A stretch of 5,717 bases of DNA from Neisseriales bacterium (GTDB taxonomy: Bacteria; Pseudomonadota; Gammaproteobacteria; Burkholderiales; UBA11063): the NCBI GenBank assembly GCA_003538525.1, contig DPRZ01000295.1:1-5717 (forward strand). The letters are read 5' to 3'. The notes below the pieces were generated by a model. The model searched no databases. It was not told where the DNA came from and saw nothing but the letters and a program-made list of their open reading frames with translations. Of this stretch, positions 1 through 5,717 are shown in pieces (positions within the stretch are counted from its first letter, which is position 1; every line of letters begins with the position of its first letter). The position numbers were made by a program, and so were the translations under genes.

Positions 1-1740
1 ATCACCTCCAGCTATGGTTTGGGCGAATGTATTGTACAAGGCATGGTTAACCCAGATGAATTTTATGTGTATAAACCTAATTTAGTTAAAAATAAATACG
101 CTATCATTCGTAAAAATATCGGTAGTAAAGCCATGAAAATGGAATTCACCAATGCAAATGTACCAGGTAAATCGGTACATACAATTGGCGTACCAACTCA
201 CGAACGCAATGTTTTCTCAATTAGCGATGCGGATGCGCTGGAATTAGGTAAATTTGCGGTAATTATTGAAGAACATTATCAACGCCCAATGGATATTGAA
301 TGGGGTAAAGATGGTTTAGATGGCAAAATTTATATTTTACAAGCACGCCCAGAAACCGTAAAATCGCAAGAAAATCAACATGGACGCCAAACGCGCTATC
401 ATTTACGTGAGCGCGGCAGTGTGTTGGTCGATGGCCGTGCCGTTGGTCAAAAAGCCGCCAAAGGTTTTGTTAGATTAGTTAAAGACCATAGCGAAATGCA
501 CTCAGTTAAGGCTGGTGATATTCTGGTTACCGATATGACCGATCCAGATTGGGAACCCGTGATGAAACGTGCCGCGGCAATTGTGACCAATCGTGGCGGT
601 AGAACCTGCCATGCAGCAATTATTGCTCGCGAATTAGGTATTCCTGCCATTGTTGGCTGTGAAGATGCAACCGAAGTTCTTCAAGAAGGTCAAGCGGTCA
701 CCGTTTCTTGCTGCGAAGGTGATACAGGTCATGTTTATAACGGTCATCTAGAAATTGAAGTTTTAGAATTAGATGTGGTTAATATGCCTGAACTGCCCGT
801 TGAAATTATGATGAATGTTGGGAATCCAGAATTAGCCTTCACATTCTCTAGCATACCGAATTTTGGGGTTGGTTTAGCTCGTTTAGAGTTCATTATTAAC
901 CGCCAAATTGGCATCCACCCTAAGGCATTGTTAGATTTTGATAATTTACCTGAACCGCTAAAAAGTACCATTGCCGATAAAATTGCTTGTTACCCAAGTC
1001 CTGTTGAATATTATGTGGATAAATTAGCCGAGGGAATTGCAACAATTGCAGCTGCGTTCTACCCTAAAAAAGTAATTGTGCGTCTTTCAGATTTCAAATC
1101 AAATGAATATTCAAATTTAATTGGTGGCAAACTATATGAACCAGTTGAAGAAAATCCAATGATGGGCTTTAGAGGAGCAGCACGCTATATTGCGCCAAGT
1201 TTCCGTGACTGCTTTGATTTAGAGTGTATGGCAATTAACAAAGTTCGCAAATCAATGGACTTAGATAATGTAACTATTATGATCCCGTTTGTGCGCACCA
1301 CAGCTGAAGCTAAAGAAGTAATTAAACTGCTAGCTGATAATGGACTCGTGCGCGGCGTTGATGGTTTGAATATTTACATGATGTGTGAAATTCCATCCAA
1401 TGCAATTTTAGCCGATAAATTTTTAGAGTATTTTGATGGATTCTCAATTGGATCTAACGATATGACCCAACTAACCCTAGGCATTGATCGCGATTCGAAT
1501 GGTGCCATCGCAGCCTCTTTCGATGAACGCAATGAAGCGGTTAAAGCCATGTTACATTTAGCTATCAGTGCCTGCCGCAAACAAGGTAAATATATCGGCA
1601 TTTGCGGACAAGGTCCATCCGATCATCCTGATTTTGCAAAATGGCTTATTGATGAGGGAATTGAAACAATTTCTCTTAATCCAGACACCGTGATTGATAC
1701 ATGGTTATATTTATATGAACACTTAAACACCAATATTTAA
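1..1740 (+). CDS. ppsA: Phosphoenolpyruvate synthase, C-terminal part (5' end cut by window edge)
   Basis: PEP synthase makes phosphoenolpyruvate from pyruvate and ATP, releasing AMP and phosphate; it is a cytosolic gluconeogenic enzyme. The frame is open from base 1 and 579 residues are visible. The E. coli enzyme has 792, so about 213 residues, most of the N-terminal ATP-binding domain, are missing. Visible parts, in fragment numbering, are the end of the ATP-binding domain (GLGECIVQG near 7-15, ILQARPET near 115-122), the swivelling phosphohistidine domain with [21 protein letters not shown] and catalytic His204, and the C-terminal PEP/pyruvate barrel. The barrel shows [40 protein letters not shown] and catalytic Cys535 in [12 protein letters not shown]. 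The end (ISLNPDTV) matches the family, so the C-terminus is intact. The TTG at base 19 is internal to a conserved motif and is not a start. Pyruvate phosphate dikinase is the alternative, but these motifs fit PEP synthase better. fabF follows after 17 nt. Confidence 0.96.
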   Translation: MTSSYGLGECIVQGMVNPDEFYVYKPNLVKNKYAIIRKNIGSKAMKMEFTNANVPGKSVHTIGVPTHERNVFSISDADALELGKFAVIIEEHYQRPMDIEWGKDGLDGKIYILQARPETVKSQENQHGRQTRYHLRERGSVLVDGRAVGQKAAKGFVRLVKDHSEMHSVKAGDILVTDMTDPDWEPVMKRAAAIVTNRGGRTCHAAIIARELGIPAIVGCEDATEVLQEGQAVTVSCCEGDTGHVYNGHLEIEVLELDVVNMPELPVEIMMNVGNPELAFTFSSIPNFGVGLARLEFIINRQIGIHPKALLDFDNLPEPLKSTIADKIACYPSPVEYYVDKLAEGIATIAAAFYPKKVIVRLSDFKSNEYSNLIGGKLYEPVEENPMMGFRGAARYIAPSFRDCFDLECMAINKVRKSMDLDNVTIMIPFVRTTAEAKEVIKLLADNGLVRGVDGLNIYMMCEIPSNAILADKFLEYFDGFSIGSNDMTQLTLGIDRDSNGAIAASFDERNEAVKAMLHLAISACRKQGKYIGICGQGPSDHPDFAKWLIDEGIETISLNPDTVIDTWLYLYEHLNTNI

Positions 1741-1744
1741 TAGA

Positions 1745-1750
1745 TAGGAG
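1745..1750 (+). promoter_or_regulatory. Ribosome binding site of fabF
   Basis: TAGGAG lies in the 17-nt gap between the ppsA stop (1738-1740) and the fabF ATG at 1758, with 7 nt between the motif and the start. It supports this ATG. The gap is too short to hold a full promoter of its own, so fabF is probably read from the ppsA transcript. Confidence 0.8.
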
Positions 1751-1757
1751 TTTTTAG

Positions 1758-2993
1758 ATGACTAAACGCAGAGTTGTAGTAACCGGACTAGGGATTGTTT
1801 CTCCAGTTGGAAATGATTTAACTAGCTCATGGAATAACATTATCAATGGGGTTAGCGGAATTGATTTAATTACGCATTTTGATACCACTAATTTTGCAAC
1901 TAAATTCGCTGGGGAAGTTAAGAATTTTAGTACCGATGGTTTTTTTGATGCCAAAGAAGCACGCCGCACCGACCGCTTTATTCAAATGGGCGTTGTTGCT
2001 GGTGTACAAGCCGTGCGCGATGCAGGACTTGAGGATTTAGCTAATTTAGATAAAGAGCGCGTTGGGCTAATTATTGGTTCAGGCATCGGTGGATTACCAA
2101 CGATTGAAAACCACACCTTAATCCTTAAAGACAAAGGTCCACGTAAAATTGGTCCATTCTTTATCCCTGGGGCTCTTGGCAATATGATTGCTGGACAATT
2201 ATCTATATTGTATGGCTATAAAGGTGTTAGTTATGGTATTGTTAGTGCCTGTGCAAGCAGCAATCACTGCATCGGTGACGCTGCACGTTATATTGAATAT
2301 GGCGATTGTGACGTAATGCTTGCTGGTGGTGCTGAAAGCAGTATTTGCGGTACTGGTGTTGCTGGATTTAACTCACTTAAAGCGTTATCAACCCGCAACG
2401 ATGATCCAAAAGCAGCTTCGCGTCCATGGGATAAAGGACGTGATGGGTTTGTGATGGGCGAAGGTTCAGCGGTATTAGTTTTAGAAGAATATGAACATGC
2501 CGTAAAACGCGGTGCTAAGATTTATGCAGAAGTAGTTGGATTTGGTGCAACTTCAGATGCTTACCATATTACATCACCAACGGTTGATGGTCCAGCGCGC
2601 AGCATGAAAATGGCCTTAAAAAATGCGGCAATTAATCCTGACCAAGTGGGTTACATTAATGCGCATGGAACCTCGACACCTGTGGGTGATATTAATGAAA
2701 CCAATGCGGTTAAACAAGTCTTTGGTGATCATGCATATAATTTATCGGTGAGTTCAACGAAATCAATGACAGGACACTTGCTTGGTGCAGCTAGCGCTAT
2801 TGAAGCCGTGTTTAGCATTATGGCAATTAAAGATAGCATTATCCCACCGACCATTAATCTAGTTGATCAAGACCCTGAGTGTGATTTAGATTACACCGCC
2901 AATGTAGCTAAACCAAAAGCCTTAGAGTTTGCCATGTCAAATTCATTTGGTTTCGGTGGCACTAATTCAACAGTTATCTTTAAAAAAGTTTAG
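1758..2993 (+). CDS. fabF: 3-oxoacyl-[acyl-carrier-protein] synthase II (KAS II)
   Basis: FabF condenses malonyl-ACP with a growing acyl-ACP in cytosolic type II fatty acid synthesis, and in E. coli it drives the elongation that sets cis-vaccenate levels. The protein has 411 residues, about the family length (E. coli 413), in a thiolase fold. It begins with RRVVVTGLGIVSPVGND and carries GSGIGGL at 107-113, a FabF-type acyl-pocket motif. The catalytic triad is Cys165 (VSACASSNHCIG), His303 (NAHGTSTP) and His340 (KSMTGHLLGAA, with Lys335). The gating loop is GFGGTN at 398-403 with Phe399. All key residues are present, so it should be active. The residues after the nucleophile are ASS, where many FabF proteins have ATG or TSG. 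FabF genes usually sit beside acpP; this one lies between ppsA and yggX, so it may be a relocated or second copy. A KAS I (FabB) identity is less likely given the pocket motif. Confidence 0.94.
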   Translation: MTKRRVVVTGLGIVSPVGNDLTSSWNNIINGVSGIDLITHFDTTNFATKFAGEVKNFSTDGFFDAKEARRTDRFIQMGVVAGVQAVRDAGLEDLANLDKERVGLIIGSGIGGLPTIENHTLILKDKGPRKIGPFFIPGALGNMIAGQLSILYGYKGVSYGIVSACASSNHCIGDAARYIEYGDCDVMLAGGAESSICGTGVAGFNSLKALSTRNDDPKAASRPWDKGRDGFVMGEGSAVLVLEEYEHAVKRGAKIYAEVVGFGATSDAYHITSPTVDGPARSMKMALKNAAINPDQVGYINAHGTSTPVGDINETNAVKQVFGDHAYNLSVSSTKSMTGHLLGAASAIEAVFSIMAIKDSIIPPTINLVDQDPECDLDYTANVAKPKALEFAMSNSFGFGGTNSTVIFKKV

Positions 2994-2996
2994 GAG
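2991..2996 (+). promoter_or_regulatory. Ribosome binding site of yggX overlapping the fabF stop
   Basis: The TAG stop of fabF forms the first three bases of TAGGAG, 9 nt before the yggX ATG at 3006. A ribosome terminating on fabF sits directly on the yggX initiation region, so translational coupling or reinitiation is likely. The same hexamer precedes fabF. Confidence 0.75.
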
Positions 2997-3005
2997 TACA
3001 TAACA

Positions 3006-3242
3006 ATGACTAAAATGGTAAATTGCATTAAACTTGGAATTGAAGCCGAAGCACTAGGCTTTGCGCCATTACCTGGTGAATTAGGTCAAAAAATCCTTGA
3101 GAATGTTTCTAAAGAAGCTTGGCAAGGTTGGATAAAACAGCAAACGATGATTATTAATGAAAATCGCTTGAATTTATCTGAAGATTCAGCACGCAAATAC
3201 TTACGCCAGCAACTGGAATATTATTTCTTTGCAGGTAAATAA
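3006..3242 (+). CDS. yggX: YggX-family Fe(II)-trafficking / oxidative damage protection protein
   Basis: YggX proteins are small cytosolic proteins tied to iron handling and to protecting Fe-S clusters from oxidative damage; in enterics yggX belongs to the SoxRS response. The protein has 78 residues. Family marks are the conserved Cys7 (MVNCIKLG), PGELGQKI near 23-30, [16 protein letters not shown] near 33-48, and INENRLNL near 50-57. The phrasing resembles betaproteobacterial members. Known members are about 88-91 residues long and end in a short tail containing a GY-P motif (E. coli EGYTPEDKK). Here translation stops at FFAGK, so that tail is absent. The gene starts 12 nt after fabF and its stop is 1 nt before the galU ATG, placing it inside a compact operon. 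The start is supported by TAGGAG 9 nt upstream. No promoter of its own is visible. Confidence 0.93.
   Translation: MTKMVNCIKLGIEAEALGFAPLPGELGQKILENVSKEAWQGWIKQQTMIINENRLNLSEDSARKYLRQQLEYYFFAGK
3233..3235 (+). promoter_or_regulatory. Weak ribosome binding site of galU inside the yggX 3' end
   Basis: AGG in the last codons of yggX lies 8 nt before the galU ATG at 3244. It is a minimal Shine-Dalgarno. Together with the 1-nt spacing from the yggX stop (3240-3242), it suggests galU translation depends partly on ribosomes finishing yggX. It favours ATG 3244 over the in-frame TTG at 3229, which would lie 15 nt upstream within yggX. Confidence 0.5.
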
Positions 3243-3243
3243 T

Positions 3244-4122
3244 ATGTCCGCTAAAATAACCAAGGCAGTGTTCCCAGTCGCAGGAATGGGAACGCGATTT
3301 TTACCAGCTACCAAAGCCTCTCCCAAAGAAATGCTGCCAATTGTTGATAAGCCTTTAATTCAATATGCCGTCGAAGAAGCAATCGATGCTGGTATTACCG
3401 AATTAATCTTCATAACTGGACGTAATAAGCGTTCGATTGAAGATCACTTTGATAAAGCCTACGAATTAGAAACTGAGCTGGAATTAAAGCATAAAACTAA
3501 ATTACTTGAAATAGTTCAGAATATTTTACCGAGTAATGTAAATTGTATTTATATTCGCCAAGCTGAGGCATTAGGACTCGGACATGCGGTACTTACGGCC
3601 AGCTCGGTAGTTGGTAATGAAGCTTTTGCGGTTATTTTAGCGGATGAATTGATTGATGCTAAACCAGGTGCACTGGCACAAATGGTTGAAGTTTATAATC
3701 AAACTGGATCATCGGTTTTAGGTGTGAACGAGGTTAATCCTGAAGATGTTTCATCTTATGGTATCGTCAAACTTGCGGATAAATCACTTAAGTTTAAAAA
3801 AATTGAAGCAATTGTTGAAAAACCCTCGCAAGAAAATGCTCCGTCAAATTTAGCTGCCGTTGGTCGTTACATATTAACCCCACGCATTTTTAATGAATTG
3901 CGGAATACACCACGTGGTGTTGGCGGTGAAATCCAATTAACCGATGCAATTTCAGAAGTACTTCATTATGAAGCTATTTTTGCGCATATTATTGATGGCA
4001 AACGCTATGATTGTGGTTCTAAATTAGGCTACCTAGAAGCAACCATCGGCTATGGGCTAAAACATCCAGAAATCGGTGAACAACTACGTGATTATCTAAA
4101 GCAATTACAATTGGAGCTGTAG
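3244..4122 (+). CDS. galU: UTP-glucose-1-phosphate uridylyltransferase
   Basis: GalU joins UTP and glucose-1-phosphate to give UDP-glucose and pyrophosphate in the cytosol. UDP-glucose is the glucosyl donor for LPS core and exopolysaccharides and a precursor of UDP-galactose and UDP-glucuronate. From ATG 3244 the protein has 292 residues, near the usual size (E. coli about 300). It is a single nucleotidyltransferase domain. The glycine-rich nucleotide-binding loop with catalytic basic residues is at 11-30 ([20 protein letters not shown]), followed by [18 protein letters not shown] is near 111-117. The metal-binding aspartate is probably Asp134 in [14 protein letters not shown] at 191-194 carries a substrate-binding lysine. 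[10 protein letters not shown] is at 227-236 and [12 protein letters not shown] near 255-266. An extended form from TTG 3229 would add five residues absent from homologues. The internal loop motifs favour GalU over the related RmlA. It is the last gene of the run; a terminator follows 25 nt after its stop. Confidence 0.95.
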   Translation: MSAKITKAVFPVAGMGTRFLPATKASPKEMLPIVDKPLIQYAVEEAIDAGITELIFITGRNKRSIEDHFDKAYELETELELKHKTKLLEIVQNILPSNVNCIYIRQAEALGLGHAVLTASSVVGNEAFAVILADELIDAKPGALAQMVEVYNQTGSSVLGVNEVNPEDVSSYGIVKLADKSLKFKKIEAIVEKPSQENAPSNLAAVGRYILTPRIFNELRNTPRGVGGEIQLTDAISEVLHYEAIFAHIIDGKRYDCGSKLGYLEATIGYGLKHPEIGEQLRDYLKQLQLEL

Positions 4123-4147
4123 TAATTTCTTGTTCAACCTCAAAATT

Positions 4148-4185
4148 AAATAAACCGCCAAAACATCTCTTGGCGGTTTATTTTT
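4148..4185. terminator. Bidirectional rho-independent terminator between convergent genes
   Basis: A perfect 14-bp inverted repeat (4148-4161 with 4170-4183) encloses an 8-nt loop. The core is CCGCCAA/TTGGCGG, flanked by A/T pairs. On the + strand the right arm runs into a TTTTT tract (4181-4185), suiting termination after galU. On the - strand the sequence past the hairpin is also T-rich (complement of 4141-4150), suiting termination of the membrane-protein gene that ends at 4208. It occupies the 85-nt gap between the two converging units, in which I see nothing else. Confidence 0.88.
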
Positions 4186-4207
4186 AACTCATATAAAACA
4201 ACTAAAA

Positions 4208-4822
4208 CTACTCAATTGTCACAACTTTTCTACGCAATTGCAAACTCAGCACCGAACTAACCCCATTAGTCAACAATACCAACCATAGCAGTGGGTCATA
4301 GAGGTAATCCCATAGATTATTTGAAGATTGTAATTTAAAATAAAATCCAATTAGCGCAAACAGCCAAACATAACCTAAAATTCGATTAAATAAAATCAAG
4401 AATAAAATCACAGCAGAGAAAAATAATAACATTAGTGGTGATAAATAACCTAAGTGATATAAGTCAAAATCAATGAAGCCAAAAGTTGACAAATACAATA
4501 ACGTACCTAACAAACACAGCCCAATCTTCTCCCATGAATTTAATACTGCGCACTTAACCTCAGCAAAATTGAATTGATTCAGGATAATAAAGAGCATTAA
4601 CACCCCGCTCGCCGTGCTTACATCGCCAATGGCACCGCGTAATAATTCAACTAATGAACTTCCGTGATAGAGCGGAATTAAATTACTCCCAACTAACAGT
4701 AACACAAAAAATAAACTACTAAAAAATAAGGAACGTTTTGGCAAACTACTAATATAAACAATCAGCAATGAAATTGCTAAGGAGTAAATACTTTGTTGAA
4801 TTATTTCAATATACGGTAGCAT
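4208..4822 (-). CDS. Uncharacterised multi-pass inner-membrane protein
   Basis: I do not recognise a named family with confidence. The 204-residue product is strongly hydrophobic, with about six or seven membrane segments by eye: roughly 11-26, 31-49, 68-82, 100-115, 127-145, 148-163 and 174-195. There is no obvious cleavable signal peptide or soluble domain. The loop LRGAIGDVSTAS at 61-72, just before the third segment, is the most polar and motif-like stretch and may be functionally important. The basic C-terminal end (LRRKVVTIE) suggests a cytoplasmic C-terminus by the positive-inside rule. The start is ATG 4822-4820, well supported by GAGGT 8 nt upstream. The gene overlaps the end of the sialidase-like gene by 17 nt, so the two are probably co-translated and may work together. 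A transporter, a scaffold or a membrane partner for glycan processing are all possible; none is shown by the sequence. Confidence 0.85.
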   Translation of the reverse strand: MLPYIEIIQQSIYSLAISLLIVYISSLPKRSLFFSSLFFVLLLVGSNLIPLYHGSSLVELLRGAIGDVSTASGVLMLFIILNQFNFAEVKCAVLNSWEKIGLCLLGTLLYLSTFGFIDFDLYHLGYLSPLMLLFFSAVILFLILFNRILGYVWLFALIGFYFKLQSSNNLWDYLYDPLLWLVLLTNGVSSVLSLQLRRKVVTIE

Positions 4823-5717
4823 GTTTAATTACCTCACTTAACCATTCTCGATTAAAACGGACATGCTTGATTGTTTTACGATTATTCGTATATAAAATAT
4901 CAATATAACCATTATTTACATGCACCGATGGATAAGAAAATTCATCACCAGGCGTATTTTCCAGCTCATAAATTTTACGCCAGTACAATCCATTAACCGA
5001 AATGGCTAAATTCAGATGACTGCGATTATCTTGATTATAAACCATTAAATAACGCCCATCCGCCAAATTAACTACTTCTAAAGAAGAATCAGGATTAGTT
5101 AAATTCGTCATTTCTGGTTTCGACCAAGATTTACCACCATCCAGCGTTTTAGCGGCAAATAATTCACGCGCGTCCAAATTTGTTGAGCTATTCCGAAAGT
5201 ACGCCCATGCAGAATCACTACTAATTGGCATAATACTTGGCTGTATCATTCTATTTTTGGCGGTTATACGAATTTGCTCAATAAAATCACCATTCGCACT
5301 AAATCTTAATAATTCTGGATATTTCCGCCCTAGTTCAAGATAGACCGGCAAATAAAACCCACCGTCACTTAAACTTACCGCGGAGGTTCTCACCAAGGTA
5401 CTCAGATTAAAAAACGGACTAATCACAATACGCTCAGGTTTACTCCAAGTTTTTCCATCATCACTAGAGATTAGATGATTTAAAGCACTCCCCGACCAGC
5501 CACCAACGCTAACCGACACTACAAAGAGATGTAATTCACCACTCTGTGCTCGATAAATAACTGGATTACCAACCTTAATTACATAACGATGATTAGCTTT
5601 GGCAATCATACTTGGGTCAAGTACAGCATGCGCCATACTCCATTTACCCAAATGATAAGTCGAACTCCAAATTTTTACATCAGGACTGCCCTCGCGAGTT
5701 CCTGCAAACCAAAAAGC
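4806..5717 (-). CDS. Sialidase-like BNR/Asp-box beta-propeller protein, N-terminus beyond window
   Basis: The frame is open to the right edge. Reading in from 5717 gives AFWFAGTREGSPDVKIW, a typical opening stretch of the BNR_2 sialidase-like family, so the TTG at 5651 is not the start. The visible 303 residues are most of a six-bladed beta-propeller. Asp-boxes are at S84-x-D86-x-G88-x-x-W91 and a T-variant at T191-x-D193-x-G195-x-x-W198; a degenerate third lies near 240-246 (SVNGLYW). Family-like stretches include SSLEVVNLADGRYLMVYN (212-229), GDEFSYPSV (257-265) and IKHVRFNREWL (283-293). The fold is that of GH33-type sialidases. Arg8, Arg110 and Arg175 are candidates for the substrate-carboxylate arginines and Tyr262 for an active-site tyrosine, but I cannot confirm a full catalytic set, so sialidase activity is not established. 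Export cannot be judged because the N-terminus is missing. The stop overlaps the membrane-protein gene by 17 nt. A non-hydrolytic glycan-binding propeller or another glycosidase activity is also possible. Confidence 0.85.
   Translation of the reverse strand, partial: AFWFAGTREGSPDVKIWSSTYHLGKWSMAHAVLDPSMIAKANHRYVIKVGNPVIYRAQSGELHLFVVSVSVGGWSGSALNHLISSDDGKTWSKPERIVISPFFNLSTLVRTSAVSLSDGGFYLPVYLELGRKYPELLRFSANGDFIEQIRITAKNRMIQPSIMPISSDSAWAYFRNSSTNLDARELFAAKTLDGGKSWSKPEMTNLTNPDSSLEVVNLADGRYLMVYNQDNRSHLNLAISVNGLYWRKIYELENTPGDEFSYPSVHVNNGYIDILYTNNRKTIKHVRFNREWLSEVIKHATVY
4831..4835 (-). promoter_or_regulatory. Ribosome binding site of the membrane-protein gene
   Basis: Read on the - strand this is GAGGT, 8 nt before the ATG at 4822-4820. 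It lies inside the coding sequence of the upstream sialidase-like gene. It fixes the start of the membrane-protein gene and indicates efficient initiation from the shared transcript. Confidence 0.75.

Noticed and set aside
19..21. TTG as the start of ppsA
   Set aside because: The frame is open to base 1 and the codons before it (ITSSYG) continue a conserved PEP synthase stretch; the gene is simply cut by the window edge.
1741..1757. Separate promoter for fabF
   Set aside because: The 17-nt gap holds only an SD motif and is too short for a complete promoter; no convincing -35/-10 pair was found across the end of ppsA.
447..2182. Several reverse-strand open frames of 66-75 codons within ppsA and fabF (447-650, 744-971, 1374-1601, 1754-1969, 1982-2182)
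   Set aside because: They lie antisense to well-recognised conserved proteins, have no recognisable product, and are explained by codon bias of the sense genes.
3229..3243. Upstream TTG start for galU
   Set aside because: It overlaps yggX, adds MQVNN not expected in GalU, and ATG 3244 has an AGG at suitable spacing.
4148..4185. Inverted repeat as a DNA uptake sequence pair, as in Neisseria terminators
   Set aside because: The core CCGCCAA does not match known Neisseria or Haemophilus uptake motifs, and I noticed no further copies in the window.
5649..5651. TTG as the start of the sialidase-like gene
   Set aside because: Another 22 codons in frame up to the window edge encode family-like sequence (WFAGTREG), so the true start lies outside the window.
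4806..5717. Confident call of the propeller protein as a true exo-alpha-sialidase
   Set aside because: Asp-boxes show the fold but not the activity; the arginine triad and the acid/base residue cannot be verified with the N-terminus missing.

Overview
The window is an AT-rich (about 40% G+C by eye), gene-dense stretch of bacterial chromosome. It most resembles a low-GC betaproteobacterium. GalU, YggX and FabF each carry phrasing I associate with beta-class proteins (Gal[21 protein letters not shown], Ygg[16 protein letters not shown], FabF DPECDLDY). The genus is not determined. No Neisseria-type DNA uptake sequence (GCCGTCTGAA) was noticed.

Region 1 (1-4122, + strand) is a tightly packed run of four housekeeping genes. 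They are the C-terminal three quarters of phosphoenolpyruvate synthase (ppsA, cut by the left window edge), beta-ketoacyl-ACP synthase II (fabF), a small YggX-family Fe(II)/oxidative-damage protein, and UTP-glucose-1-phosphate uridylyltransferase (galU). The gaps are 17, 12 and 1 nt, and the Shine-Dalgarno of yggX overlaps the fabF stop codon. A single polycistronic message is therefore likely. The products serve gluconeogenesis, fatty acid elongation, Fe-S protection and UDP-glucose supply. They share no single pathway, although PEP, UDP-glucose and acyl chains all feed envelope synthesis.

Region 2 (4123-4207) is the convergent intergenic gap. It holds a perfect 14-bp hairpin with T-rich tracts on both sides, which looks like a bidirectional terminator serving both converging units.

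Region 3 (4208-5717, - strand) holds two overlapping genes. The first is a sialidase-like BNR/Asp-box beta-propeller protein whose N-terminus lies beyond the right edge. The second, overlapping it by 17 nt and with its own strong SD, encodes a 204-residue multi-pass membrane protein of unknown function. This pair is the least understood part of the window. A role in surface or exopolysaccharide metabolism is only a guess.

I found no RNA genes, mobile elements, CRISPR arrays or prophage signals. Nothing here clearly amounts to an undescribed system; the best leads are the propeller/membrane pair, the shortened YggX tail, and the fabF copy sitting away from its usual acpP neighbour.
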